This document shows positions 8,779 through 17,386 of a DNA stretch of 64,000 nt, piece after piece (the first letter of the stretch is position 1; every line of letters begins with the position of its first letter). The translations under genes were made by a program, and so were the position numbers. This DNA comes from Meridianimarinicoccus marinus (GTDB lineage: Bacteria; Pseudomonadota; Alphaproteobacteria; Rhodobacterales; Rhodobacteraceae): contig NZ_JBFBVU010000016.1 in assembly GCF_040689105.1 (NCBI RefSeq), positions 24,302 to 88,301 on the forward strand. Direction: 5' to 3'. The notes beneath the pieces were generated by a model. That model was not told the origin of the DNA and did no database searches. It saw nothing but the letters and a program-made list of their open reading frames with translations.

Positions 8779-9245
8779 TGCAGCCTTTCGGTCACGGGCA
8801 ATCCGCGCGCCAGCCAGCCCGGCCCCGCGCGCGACCCGAGCATCCCCTCGGGCACATCCACAAGATTGCCAATCCCGGCCGATTGCAAGCGCGCCGTGAG
8901 CTGGCTGGACCGCACGCCGCGCGCGCAGATCAGCGCGATGGGCCGGGCCGGATCGGCGGCGGTGATCCGCGCCAGTGCCTCGGTGAAATCCGGGCGGCGC
9001 ATGTCCAGCGGCACCGCCCCCGCGCCCACGCCGGTGGCCGCCCATTCATCGGGACGGCGAATGTCGATCAGAAAGATCTGGCCTGCGGCGGCCAGATCAT
9101 GGGCTTCGACCGGGGTGATTTGCCGGCCGTCGAAGGGGCGGCGCAGGATCCAGGCGTACCAGCCGCCGGCGGCAAGTGCCGCGCCGCTGAGCCCGCCCAG
9201 AAGCAGGGTTCGGCGTGACAGAGGGCCACCCGGTCGCAGTCGCAT
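8775..9245 (-). CDS. Membrane-anchored rhodanese-domain protein
   Basis: A 156-aa protein: an N-terminal hydrophobic anchor (about 12-33) preceded by SRRTLLLGG, which resembles a twin-arginine signal, then one rhodanese domain. The active loop CARGVRS (108-114) has the Cys that would carry a persulfide and the R-S ending common in sulfurtransferases; LIDIRRPDEW is the domain's first conserved block. It probably faces the periplasm. Its stop overlaps the esterase start; the YHS-protein gene lies 34 nt upstream on the same strand. The biological sulfur donor and acceptor are unknown. Confidence 0.85.
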   Translation of the reverse strand: MRLRPGGPLSRRTLLLGGLSGAALAAGGWYAWILRRPFDGRQITPVEAHDLAAAGQIFLIDIRRPDEWAATGVGAGAVPLDMRRPDFTEALARITAADPARPIALICARGVRSSQLTARLQSAGIGNLVDVPEGMLGSRAGPGWLARGLPVTERLQ

Positions 9246-9279
9246 GATGCCGTCGCCTCCCTTGCCGGTGGGTCGCCGG

Positions 9280-9801
9280 TCAGTTCACCTGCGGCGCGTC
9301 GGACGACCACTTGGGAATGGTGCTGTCCGAGGCCGGGGCAGGTTCCAGCCCGACCCAGTTGCTTTCGGACAGTTGCAAGTTACCCGGAATGTCCTCTTCC
9401 CAGAAGCCCACAACGGTCTTGGTGATGTTCAGGTACAGCTTGCCGTCGACGATCCGCCACAGCGTCGGGTTGCCCGGCACCTTGCCACCCTTGGCCACGC
9501 CATAGGCGCAATGGCCATCGTATTGCGGCAGGTATTTCTCGGGATCCGCCAGGAAGGCCGCCCGATTGGCCTCGGACGCGAAGGCGAAGGTAGCGCCGTT
9601 GTAGTCGGCGGTCAGGCTGGTGCGGCCCTTTTCCGGAGACGGCTGGGACTGGCCGACCGCAACCTGATCGAGACCCCAGTAGGACACCACGTCATAGCCC
9701 GACACGGCATAGCCGGTTTCGTCGATGAATTGCTCCCCGGCCCAAAGCGCCGAGGTTGCGGCGGCAGAAAAGGCCAGCGCCAGAAGGGAAGAGCGGAACA
9801 T
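9280..9801 (-). CDS. Secreted YHS-domain protein
   Basis: A 173-aa protein with a signal peptide (residues 1-21, ending ALWAG). The YHS-like core reads YAVSGYDVVSY, then FAFASEANRAAFLADPEKYLPQYDGHCAYGVAKG, which is the typical form in alphaproteobacteria, where Tyr, His and Cys residues may bind metal. The start at 9801 has GGAG eight bases upstream; ATG at 9828 would put extra charged residues ahead of the signal peptide. It heads the rhodanese-esterase group and is divergent from gatB. Role unknown. Confidence 0.82.
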   Translation of the reverse strand: MFRSSLLALAFSAAATSALWAGEQFIDETGYAVSGYDVVSYWGLDQVAVGQSQPSPEKGRTSLTADYNGATFAFASEANRAAFLADPEKYLPQYDGHCAYGVAKGGKVPGNPTLWRIVDGKLYLNITKTVVGFWEEDIPGNLQLSESNWVGLEPAPASDSTIPKWSSDAPQVN

Positions 9802-10006
9802 GAGGGATCTCCATCTTGTCAAAGTCACACAGTGAATACCCGCTCAAGAGCCCCCCCGCATCCCACCCTCCCGCGACTGTGAAGGGTTGTGTGCGGGGGT
9901 CATGGCAAGGGCCCGGCAGCCGGCGCCTGCCAGCCCGGCGCACCGCCCCTTGCCAGCCCCGCGCCCCTGCCCTAGAACCCGTCCCGTTGACAGCAGGAGA
10001 GACAGC

Positions 10007-11518
10007 ATGCTCGACCTCACCTATGAGGCCCCCAAGCCGAAAGTGATCGCAGGCGCCAAGCAGGACTGGGAACTGGTGATCGGCCTTGAGGTGCATGCGC
10101 AGGTGTCCTCCAACGCCAAGCTGTTTTCCGGCGCCTCGACCCAATTCGGCGCCGAGCCCAATTCCAACGTCGCCTTCGTGGACGCCGGGATGCCGGGGAT
10201 GCTGCCGGTCATCAACGAGGGCTGCGTGGCGCTGGCGGTCAAGACCGGGCTGGGCCTGAAGGCGCAGATCAACCTGACTTCGGCCTTCGACCGGAAGAAC
10301 TATTTCTATCCCGACCTGCCGCAGGGCTACCAGATCAGCCAACTGTATCACCCCATCGTTGGCGAGGGCGAGGTGATCGTGGACATGGCACCGGGCGTCG
10401 CGCGCAAAGTGCGGATCGAGCGCATCCACCTTGAACAGGACGCCGGCAAGTCGATCCACGACATGGACCCGCATATGTCCTTCGTGGACCTGAACCGCAC
10501 CGGTGTCGCCCTGATGGAGATCGTCAGCCGCCCCGACATTCGTGGCCCCGAAGAGGCCGCCGCCTATGTCGTCAAGCTGCGCCAGATCCTGCGCTATCTG
10601 GGCACCTGCGACGGCAACATGCAAAACGGCAACCTGCGCGCCGACGTGAACGTCTCGGTCTGTGCGCCGGGCGCCTATGAGAAATACCAGGCGACGCAGG
10701 ACTTCAGCCATCTGGGCACGCGCTGCGAGATCAAGAACATGAACTCGATGCGCTTCATTCAGCAGGCCATCGACTATGAGGCCCGCCGCCAGATCGCCAT
10801 TCTGGAAGACGGCGGCGAGATCGTGCAGGAAACCCGCTTGTATGACTCGGACAAGGGTGAGACCCGCTCGATGCGGTCCAAGGAAGAGGCGCATGACTAT
10901 CGCTATTTCCCCTGCCCCGACCTGCTGCCGCTGGAAATCGAACAGGCCTGGGTGGACGAGATCGCCGCGACCCTTCCCGAATTGCCGGACGAGAAGAAGG
11001 CCCGTTTCATCACTGAATTCGGCATGACCGAATACGATGCCAGCGTGCTGACCGCCTCGGCCGAAAACGCCGCCTATTTCGAGGATGTCGCCAAGGGCCG
11101 TGACGGCAAGCTGGCCGCGAACTGGGTCATCAACGAGTTGTTCGGCCGCCTGAAGAAGGAAGACCACGACATCAGCGAAAGCCCGGTGTCGGCGGCCCAG
11201 CTTGGCGGCATCATCGAGCTGATCTCGAAAGGCGACATTTCGGGCAAGATTGCCAAGGATCTGTTCGAGATCGTCTATACCGAAGGCGGCGACCCGGCGC
11301 AGATCGTCGAGGATCGCGGCATGAAGCAGGTCACCGACACCGGCGCCATCGAGGCTGCCGTGGACAAGGTCATCGCCGAAAACCCGGCGCAGGTGGAAAA
11401 GGCCAAGCAGAACCCGAAACTGGCGGGCTGGTTCGTCGGTCAGGTCATGAAGGCCACCGGCGGCAAGGCCAACCCCAAGGCGGTCAACCAGATCGTGGCG
11501 GCCAGGCTGGCGCAGTAA
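10007..11518 (+). CDS. gatB: Aspartyl/glutamyl-tRNA(Asn/Gln) amidotransferase subunit B
   Basis: A 503-aa protein, full length for GatB. The N-terminal catalytic cradle begins WELVIGLEVHAQ and carries SNAKLFSGAS, FDRKNYFYPDLPQGYQISQ and EIKNMNSMRFIQQAI; the C-terminal part is the GatB/YqeY tRNA-binding tail (NPKLAGWFVGQVMKATGGKANP). GatCAB converts Glu-tRNA(Gln) and Asp-tRNA(Asn) to the amide forms in the cytoplasm. ATG 10007 follows AGGAGAG at 9994-10000. gatA and gatC are not adjacent, which is common in this order; the ~200 bp upstream, shared with the divergent YHS gene, must hold its promoter. Confidence 0.96.
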   Translation: MLDLTYEAPKPKVIAGAKQDWELVIGLEVHAQVSSNAKLFSGASTQFGAEPNSNVAFVDAGMPGMLPVINEGCVALAVKTGLGLKAQINLTSAFDRKNYFYPDLPQGYQISQLYHPIVGEGEVIVDMAPGVARKVRIERIHLEQDAGKSIHDMDPHMSFVDLNRTGVALMEIVSRPDIRGPEEAAAYVVKLRQILRYLGTCDGNMQNGNLRADVNVSVCAPGAYEKYQATQDFSHLGTRCEIKNMNSMRFIQQAIDYEARRQIAILEDGGEIVQETRLYDSDKGETRSMRSKEEAHDYRYFPCPDLLPLEIEQAWVDEIAATLPELPDEKKARFITEFGMTEYDASVLTASAENAAYFEDVAKGRDGKLAANWVINELFGRLKKEDHDISESPVSAAQLGGIIELISKGDISGKIAKDLFEIVYTEGGDPAQIVEDRGMKQVTDTGAIEAAVDKVIAENPAQVEKAKQNPKLAGWFVGQVMKATGGKANPKAVNQIVAARLAQ

Positions 11519-11576
11519 TCCGCCACATCTGTCACTGGAAATGCCGGGCTGTCCGAATGGGCGGCCCGCTGCCGTT

Positions 11577-11948
11577 TCAACCCTCGGCCACGGGATGCAG
11601 AATCACCCGGCGGCCCAGGGTCACGACCCGGAAGCAGCGCCGGTCGGCGGCGCGGCGCAGGTCGTCCTCCTGCAGCGAAGCGCAGAACCGGCCCCGGCGA
11701 TAGTCCCAACTGCCGACAAAGGGCTTGCCAAGATAGGTGCCGACCAACAGGCCATCCGGTTCGACCGTGACATCGACCCCATCGCCGCGCAGTTGATAGC
11801 CCACCACCGCCTTGCGGAACGCCTTGCCGCGATCCAGTTCCTGATGGCCCGGCTGCACCGGCGCGTCGGACGACAGAACCACCGGATCAGTGGTGCCGCA
11901 GGCGGAGAGCACGGCACACAACAGACTTGTTGAAAAGGGAATCTTCAT
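11577..11948 (-). CDS. Small lipoprotein, uncharacterised
   Basis: A 123-aa protein with a short lipoprotein signal (residues 1-16) and lipobox LSAC at the acylated Cys17. The mature part has LLVGTYLGKPFVGSWDYRRGRFCASL and two further cysteines. The segment recalls small periplasmic proteins where a substrate-like GxW motif alternates with Cys, but no named family is recognised. It is convergent with gatB (58 nt apart) and followed upstream by a 252-nt region with no gene. Confidence 0.65.
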   Translation of the reverse strand: MKIPFSTSLLCAVLSACGTTDPVVLSSDAPVQPGHQELDRGKAFRKAVVGYQLRGDGVDVTVEPDGLLVGTYLGKPFVGSWDYRRGRFCASLQEDDLRRAADRRCFRVVTLGRRVILHPVAEG

Positions 11949-12200
11949 GGAACCCCGGAAACCTCCGGCAAGGCCGGAACCGGCTCTCCGCCCGCGTCGA
12001 AAGTATCGCGGAAAGCCCTGACGCCGGCCCAGTTTCGGCGGAATAGGTAAACGAAGCCCTTGCCCGGCCCCGTTTTGCATCGGTCCCGCCCTGTGACCTC
12101 GACGCGACGGCTGGACGCGCGTTCGCTCACGCGACATGTTGGGGCCTTCCCGCAGGGCATCAGAGGCCGATAATTGCCGGGCAACGCCAAGAGGTTCCCA

Positions 12201-12536
12201 ATGTCGCATTTCGAGTACAAGGTCACCCCCGCCCCCGCCCGTGGCGTGAAAGGCAAGGGCGGCAGTGATGCCGGCAGCCGCTTTGCCGCGACCCTGTCCG
12301 AGGCGCTGAACAAGGAAGCCAAAGACGGATGGGACTTCCTGCGCGCCGAGACCCTGCCCGTCGAGGAGCGGCAAGGCCTGACCGGCACCAAGACCGTGTT
12401 CCGCTCGATGCTGGTGTTCCGCCGCAGCGTGGATCTGTCCGAGGAGGAGGCGACCAAAGCCGCGCTGCGGTTGCTGGAAGACCGGACGGATGACCGAACC
12501 GAAGACCGCACGGAAGACCGAACGGACGAGGGCTGA
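12201..12536 (+). CDS. DUF4177-like small protein with acidic/basic repeat tail
   Basis: A 111-aa protein. It opens with FEYKVTPAP, followed by EALNKEAKDGWDFLRAETLPVEER and TVFRSMLVFRRS, the order and length of DUF4177-type proteins (single alpha/beta unit, function unknown). ATG 12201 is preferred to 12174 because GAGG lies at 12191-12194. The tail holds four tandem 12-nt units coding DRT(D/E) (12480-12527). The stop is 4 nt before the ATG of the arylsulfotransferase-like gene, so they form an operon. Confidence 0.75.
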   Translation: MSHFEYKVTPAPARGVKGKGGSDAGSRFAATLSEALNKEAKDGWDFLRAETLPVEERQGLTGTKTVFRSMLVFRRSVDLSEEEATKAALRLLEDRTDDRTEDRTEDRTDEG

Positions 12537-12540
12537 GCCC

Positions 12541-13926
12541 ATGGCCACCCCGGACAAGACGCCCGACCCCGCCAAATGGGTCTTCCTGACGACGCTGACC
12601 CTGTCGGTGCTGGCCATCACCTTTCTGGCGGGCCTGTACCTGGCGCACAGCCGCCACCCGCTTTACCGGTCCTTCATCGGCTTCACCAAGAACATCAGCC
12701 TTGTCTTCGAAGAGCGCGAGAACCTTGTTCCCGACGGCGAGCCCATTCATTTCCTGCAACCGGCGCGCAAGCCCGGCGACGGGGTGACGGTCAACGGCCT
12801 GCCCGACGACGGCGCGACGATCCTGATCGCGGGCTTCTTCGACGAGGGCAACGCGGCCCGGCTGATGCGCCGCGACGGCACCCTTCTGGCCGAATGGCCG
12901 CTGCGGTTTTCCGAGCATTTCCCCGACCCGTCACATCTGCGCTTTGCCCCGGCAACGGATCGCAACATCGACACCCACGGATCTCTGGCGCTGCCCGATG
13001 GGTCGCTGGTCTTCAACTGGGAATACGGCGGCAGCGTGAAGCTGTCGCGCTGTGGCGATGTGGTGTGGACGGTGCCCGAGATCACCCATCATTCCATCGA
13101 ACGGGCGGAAACGGGCGGCTACTGGGTGCCGGGCCGCGCCTATTTGGGGGCGGAGACCGATGACATCTATCCCCCCGTCACCCGGCTTAAGAAGAAGGTC
13201 GCCTACCCCGAGGATCTGATCCTGCGGCTGGACGAGGACGGCAAGGTTCTGGATCGCAAATCGGTCCCCGAAATCCTGTGGGACAACGGGTTGCAAGGGG
13301 TGATGACCGCCGGTGGCTTCAGTTTCGATCCCCGGAGCGACTGGGAAGACGAGTTGGTCCATGTCAACAAGATCACCGAGTTGAGCAGCGCGCTGGCCCC
13401 GGCCTTCCCGATGTTCGAGGCCGGCGATCTGATGCTGTCGCTGCGCACCCACAACCTCGTGTTCGTGGTGGATCCCGACGACTGGCGCGTCAAGTGGCAC
13501 CAGACCGGGCCCTGGCTGCGCCAGCACGATCCCGAATTCAACGCGGACGGCACCATCACCGTGTTCAACAACAACCGCTTCCTGACCGACCTCGGCCCGC
13601 TGGACCGCTCCCTGCCCGACACGCCGATGGTCAGCAACATCCTGCGCATCGACCCGGAAACGCGGGCAACTTCGGTCGCGGCAGGCATGGCCCCCGAGCA
13701 GGCGTTCCTGTCGGTGATCCGGGGCAAGCATGACCCGGTGCCGGGCGGCGGCTTCATCATCACCGAATTCGAAGGCGGACGCGCCTTCCAGACCGACGCG
13801 GAGGGCCGTGTCGTCTGGGAATTCCTCAACCGCTATGACGACACGCAGGTGGCCGAACTGACCGAAGCCCGGCTTAACCCCGAAGGCTATTTCACCGTGA
13901 CCGACTGGAGTTGCCCGCCGCGCTGA
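12541..13926 (+). CDS. Membrane-anchored arylsulfotransferase-family (ASST/PQQ-like) protein
   Basis: A 461-aa protein with an N-terminal membrane helix (about 12-35), then a beta-propeller-like extracytoplasmic domain built from repeats such as NGDGTxxx/ DPDDWRVKW. The block QHDPEFNADGTITVFNNN and THNLVFVVDPDDW follow arylsulfotransferase (PF05935/PF14269) usage, where a His in the HDxxF region is used in sulfate transfer. Many relatives of this group are annotated only as aryl-sulfate sulfotransferase and lack proof of activity, so the substrate is open. It begins 4 nt after the DUF4177 gene. Confidence 0.7.
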   Translation: MATPDKTPDPAKWVFLTTLTLSVLAITFLAGLYLAHSRHPLYRSFIGFTKNISLVFEERENLVPDGEPIHFLQPARKPGDGVTVNGLPDDGATILIAGFFDEGNAARLMRRDGTLLAEWPLRFSEHFPDPSHLRFAPATDRNIDTHGSLALPDGSLVFNWEYGGSVKLSRCGDVVWTVPEITHHSIERAETGGYWVPGRAYLGAETDDIYPPVTRLKKKVAYPEDLILRLDEDGKVLDRKSVPEILWDNGLQGVMTAGGFSFDPRSDWEDELVHVNKITELSSALAPAFPMFEAGDLMLSLRTHNLVFVVDPDDWRVKWHQTGPWLRQHDPEFNADGTITVFNNNRFLTDLGPLDRSLPDTPMVSNILRIDPETRATSVAAGMAPEQAFLSVIRGKHDPVPGGGFIITEFEGGRAFQTDAEGRVVWEFLNRYDDTQVAELTEARLNPEGYFTVTDWSCPPR

Positions 13927-13932
13927 CCGGGG

Positions 13933-14190
13933 TCAGGCGTCGATCTCCAGCGCCAGCGCGTGGATCCGGTCCAGAATGTCCTTGCCAATGGCGGTATGAA
14001 CGGCGCGATGACGTTGCAACCGGCTCTTCGCCGCCAGTTCGGCTGCGGCAATTTTGACACGGAAGTGACTTTCTCCGCCGTCCTGGTACCCCGCATGCCC
14101 GCGATGCATCTCACTTTCGTCAATGACTTCCAGACGTTCCGGCCCGAATGCTTGTGAAAGCCTTGTCTCTATTTCCTCGGCAACCGTCAT
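13933..14190 (-). CDS. bolA: BolA family protein
   Basis: An 85-aa protein with the BolA fold signature: an LxxxF-GPERLEVIDES segment followed by MHRGHAGYQDGGESHFRVKI and HRAVHTAIGKDI. His residues in the HRGHAG loop and the C-terminal HRAVH helix are those used with monothiol glutaredoxins to hold a [2Fe-2S] cluster. It is a cytoplasmic iron-sulfur/stress factor. The start at 14190 is the only one fitting the family length. It is divergent from the DnaJ-domain gene across a 95-nt shared promoter region, the usual arrangement in alphaproteobacteria. Confidence 0.92.
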   Translation of the reverse strand: MTVAEEIETRLSQAFGPERLEVIDESEMHRGHAGYQDGGESHFRVKIAAAELAAKSRLQRHRAVHTAIGKDILDRIHALALEIDA

Positions 14191-14285
14191 TTTTGGTCCT
14201 GCCCCCTTTTTCTTGGCGTCAGAAAGGTTAAACTCTGGCGCCTTCGAAGAAAACGGTCTTACGCGAGTCGGACAGGAGTATGCCC

Positions 14286-14918
14286 ATGGCAAAGAATGAT
14301 CCTTTTGGTTTTGACATGTCGGTCTCCTCGGCCAAGAAAAGGCGGACCCGTGGCAAGCGCGGCATGTCCGGCGCCTTCGAAACCTCGACCCGCGTGTGCG
14401 AACATGACGGTTGCGATCTGGCAGGCCAGTATCGCGCCCCGAAATCCCCCGATCACCTGGATGAATACCTGTGGTTCTGCAAGGATCACGTGCGCGAGTA
14501 CAATCTGAAGTGGAACTTCTTTAACGGCAGCACCGAAGAGGAAATGAACGCCCAGATCGACAAGGACCGGGTCTGGGACCGTCCCACCAAGCCCTTCGGC
14601 AAACCCTCCGAGGAACAGCGCGCCTGGTCGCGGCTGGGCGTGGACGACCCGCATCAGGTGCTGGGCGAGAACGCCACCCAGAACCCCGGCAAGTCGATCA
14701 CCGGCACCCGCCGCCTGCCGCCCACCGAACGCCGGGCGCTGGAGATTCTGGAAGCCAAGGACCACTGGACCAAGATCGAGATCCGCAAGCAGTACCGCAG
14801 CCTGATCAAGATCCTGCACCCGGACATGAACGGTGGCGACCGCTCGGACGAGGATCGCCTGCAGGAGGTCGTCTGGGCCTGGGATCAGATCAAGGAAAGC
14901 CGGTCCTTCCGGGACTGA
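14286..14918 (+). CDS. DnaJ-domain (J-protein) molecular chaperone-like protein
   Basis: A 210-aa cytoplasmic protein. The J domain is at the C-terminus (about 150-208) with the HPD tripeptide in ILHPDMNGG, and there is an N-terminal Cys/His stretch (VCEHDGCDLAGQYRAP ... WFCKDHV) that may bind zinc. This layout (zinc-like head, J-domain tail) is common in alphaproteobacteria between bolA and cobS. The J domain would stimulate an Hsp70. ATG 14286 is preferred to 14280 because AGGAG (14274-14278) then has 7-nt spacing. cobS follows after one gene. Confidence 0.88.
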   Translation: MAKNDPFGFDMSVSSAKKRRTRGKRGMSGAFETSTRVCEHDGCDLAGQYRAPKSPDHLDEYLWFCKDHVREYNLKWNFFNGSTEEEMNAQIDKDRVWDRPTKPFGKPSEEQRAWSRLGVDDPHQVLGENATQNPGKSITGTRRLPPTERRALEILEAKDHWTKIEIRKQYRSLIKILHPDMNGGDRSDEDRLQEVVWAWDQIKESRSFRD

Positions 14919-14970
14919 GCCGCCACTGTGGGCAAGGCGCAACCTGCCGCCCCGACATCGGACAGGTTGA

Positions 14971-16167
14971 ATGCCCGCTCCCACGCCCCTTCCCGCCCTG
15001 ATCCTTGGCGCCGGTGCCGCCGGCCTGATGTGCGCGGCCCATGCCGGGCCGGGTGCTGTGGTGATCGACCACATGGATCGACCCGGCGAGAAGATCCGGA
15101 TCTCGGGCGGCGGGCGCTGCAATTTCACCAACATGTACGCCGGGCCGCAGAACTTCCTGTCGGCCAACCCGCATTTCGCCAAATCCGCGCTCAGCCGCTA
15201 TACGCAATGGGATTTCGTCTACCTGATGGGCCGCCACGGCGTCACCTGGCACGAGAAGACCCTTGGACAGCTGTTCTGCGACGAGAAATCCGAACGGGTG
15301 ATCCGGCTGCTGCTGGACGAGGTTGCGGCCGCGCAGGCCGAGGTCTGGCTGAAGACCGAGGTGCGCGAGATCCGCCACGCGGACGGGCGATTCGTGGTGG
15401 ATCTGATCCGCGACGGGCAGCCGCTGACGGTCACGACCCGGGCGCTGGTGGTGGCCTCAGGCGGCAAGTCGATCCCCAAGATCGGCGCGACCGGTCTGGG
15501 CTATCGCATCGCCGAACAGTTTGGACATGCGCTGACCGACACCCGCCCCGGTCTTGTGCCGCTGACCTTCGGCGACAGTTTCAGCGACCTGGCGGGGGTG
15601 GCCTGCCCGGCCCGGCTGTCGTGCAACGGCACCAGTTTCGACGAGGCGCTGCTGTTCACCCATCGCGGCTTGTCGGGCCCTGCGATCCTGCAAATCTCGA
15701 ACTTCTGGCACGAGGGCGAGGATGTTTCCGTGCGCCTGTGCCCCGATCTGGATTTCCTGAGCAGCCTGAAAGAGGAACGCCAGCGCGCCGGGCGCCGCGA
15801 TCTGGAAACGGTGCTGGCGGGCCTGCTGCCAAAGCGGCTGGCCGCTCAGGTGGTGCGGGACAGCGGGCTGAAGGGGCGGCTGGCCGATCTGTCTGATGCC
15901 GCCCTAGCCCCCCTGCTGGACAGGCTGACCGACTGGCACCTGCGCCCCACCGGCACCGAGGGCTATCGCAAGGCCGAGGTCACACTGGGCGGCGTCGACA
16001 CCGCCGGTCTGTCGTCGCGCAGCATGGAATCGCGCAGCGTGCCGGGGCTGCATTTCATCGGTGAGGTTGTCGATGTGACCGGCTGGCTAGGCGGGTACAA
16101 CTTCCAGTGGGCGTGGTCCTCGGGATGGGCTGCCGGAACCGCCATCGCCGCCCGCGGCCACGGTTGA
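14971..16167 (+). CDS. HI0933/BaiN-family FAD flavoprotein (TIGR03862-like)
   Basis: A 398-aa protein. The FAD fingerprint is LILGAGAAGLMCA near residue 10, then PGEKIRISGGGRCNFTNM, the hallmark of HI0933/YhiN/BaiN-type flavoproteins; ASGGKSIPKIGATGLGY and the C-terminal LHFIGEVVDVTGWLGGYNFQWAWSSGW complete the Rossmann fold. The family includes NAD(P)H-linked reductases of unknown physiological substrate and a bile-acid 7-dehydroxylation enzyme. It starts 52 nt after the DnaJ gene and ends 90 nt before cobS; the reason for the grouping is not evident. Confidence 0.88.
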   Translation: MPAPTPLPALILGAGAAGLMCAAHAGPGAVVIDHMDRPGEKIRISGGGRCNFTNMYAGPQNFLSANPHFAKSALSRYTQWDFVYLMGRHGVTWHEKTLGQLFCDEKSERVIRLLLDEVAAAQAEVWLKTEVREIRHADGRFVVDLIRDGQPLTVTTRALVVASGGKSIPKIGATGLGYRIAEQFGHALTDTRPGLVPLTFGDSFSDLAGVACPARLSCNGTSFDEALLFTHRGLSGPAILQISNFWHEGEDVSVRLCPDLDFLSSLKEERQRAGRRDLETVLAGLLPKRLAAQVVRDSGLKGRLADLSDAALAPLLDRLTDWHLRPTGTEGYRKAEVTLGGVDTAGLSSRSMESRSVPGLHFIGEVVDVTGWLGGYNFQWAWSSGWAAGTAIAARGHG

Positions 16168-16257
16168 CAGCCGCGCGCGCCTTTTATCGGGCCGACCTGC
16201 CCCTTGCACGCGCCGGGGATATGTTGCACCACGGCGCGACCACCCTGAAGCGGCACG

Positions 16258-17244
16258 ATGGCGGACGATACTATGGATCTGAACAGCAAACCCACGGAAA
16301 ATATCTCGGTCCGCGATGTGTTCGGCATCGACACGGACATGACGGTCAAGGCGTTTGCCGACAAGACTGACCGCGTGCCCGATGAGGATCCGACCTATAA
16401 ATTCGATCCCGACACCACGCGGGCGATCTTGGCGGGCTTTGCCCACAACCGCCGCGTGATGATCCAGGGCTATCACGGCACCGGCAAGTCGACCCACATC
16501 GAACAGGTGGCCGCGCGCCTGAACTGGCCTGCGGTCCGGGTCAACCTCGACAGCCACATCAGCCGGATCGACCTGATCGGCAAGGATGCGATCAAGCTGC
16601 GCGACGGCAAGCAGGTGACCGAATTCCAGGAAGGCATCCTGCCCTGGGCGCTGCGCAACCCCTGCGCCATCGTGTTCGACGAATACGACGCCGGGCGTGC
16701 GGACGTGATGTTCGTGATTCAGAGGGTTCTGGAACATGACGGCAAGCTGACGCTGATGGATCAGAACGAGATCCTGACCCCGCACCCGTCCTTCCGCCTG
16801 TTCGCCACCGCCAACACCGTTGGTCTGGGCGACACCACCGGCCTGTATCACGGCACCCAGCAGATCAACCAGGCCCAGATGGACCGCTGGTCGCTAGTGG
16901 CGACGCTGAACTATCTCAGACATGACGCCGAGGTGATGATCGTCCTGTCCAAGGCGCCGCATTACAACACCGAGGCCGGGCGCAAGACCGTCAGCCAGAT
17001 GGTCACCGTCGCCGATCTGACCCGCACCGCTTTCACCAACGGCGAACTGTCCACGGTGATGAGCCCGCGAACCGTCATCACCTGGGCCCAGAATGCCGAG
17101 ATCTTCCGCGATGTGGGCTATGCCTTCCGCGTGAGCTTCCTGAACAAATGCGATGAGCTGGAGCGTCAGACCGTCGCCGAGTTCTACCAGCGCTGCTTTG
17201 ATGAGGAACTGCCCGAAAGCGCCGCCAGCGTCAGCCTGGGCTAG
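16258..17244 (+). CDS. cobS: Cobaltochelatase subunit CobS (AAA+ ATPase)
   Basis: A 328-aa AAA+ protein of the MoxR/CobS group with Walker A GYHGTGKS (71-78), a Walker B segment IVFDEYDAGRADVM and the sensor-1 block FATANTVG. It is the ATPase partner that, with CobT, remodels CobN so that cobalt is inserted into hydrogenobyrinate a,c-diamide in the aerobic cobalamin pathway. ATG 16258 or the in-frame ATG 16273 are possible; neither has a strong ribosome-binding site. cobT lies 1.8 kb downstream with a CYTH-CHAD gene between. cobN is not in the window. Confidence 0.94.
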   Translation: MADDTMDLNSKPTENISVRDVFGIDTDMTVKAFADKTDRVPDEDPTYKFDPDTTRAILAGFAHNRRVMIQGYHGTGKSTHIEQVAARLNWPAVRVNLDSHISRIDLIGKDAIKLRDGKQVTEFQEGILPWALRNPCAIVFDEYDAGRADVMFVIQRVLEHDGKLTLMDQNEILTPHPSFRLFATANTVGLGDTTGLYHGTQQINQAQMDRWSLVATLNYLRHDAEVMIVLSKAPHYNTEAGRKTVSQMVTVADLTRTAFTNGELSTVMSPRTVITWAQNAEIFRDVGYAFRVSFLNKCDELERQTVAEFYQRCFDEELPESAASVSLG

Positions 17245-17269
17245 CTTCGCCCTGCCATTTGCCCATTCC

Positions 17270-17297
17270 GGCCCGCGCCTTGTCGCGGGCCGTTTTG
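17270..17297 (+). terminator. Rho-independent-like terminator after cobS
   Basis: GGCCCGCG (17270-17277) pairs perfectly with CGCGGGCC (17284-17291) across a 6-nt loop, followed by GTTTT. It lies 26 nt after the cobS stop, so cobS can end its transcript before the next gene. Confidence 0.6.
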
Positions 17298-17386
17298 CAT
17301 CTGGACCCTGCCCGCGTGCGGCTTGTCGTGGGCTCGGCGACCGCGCACAGCTTGTCGTGTCTTCGGTGCTGACTTAGATCTGGGGT

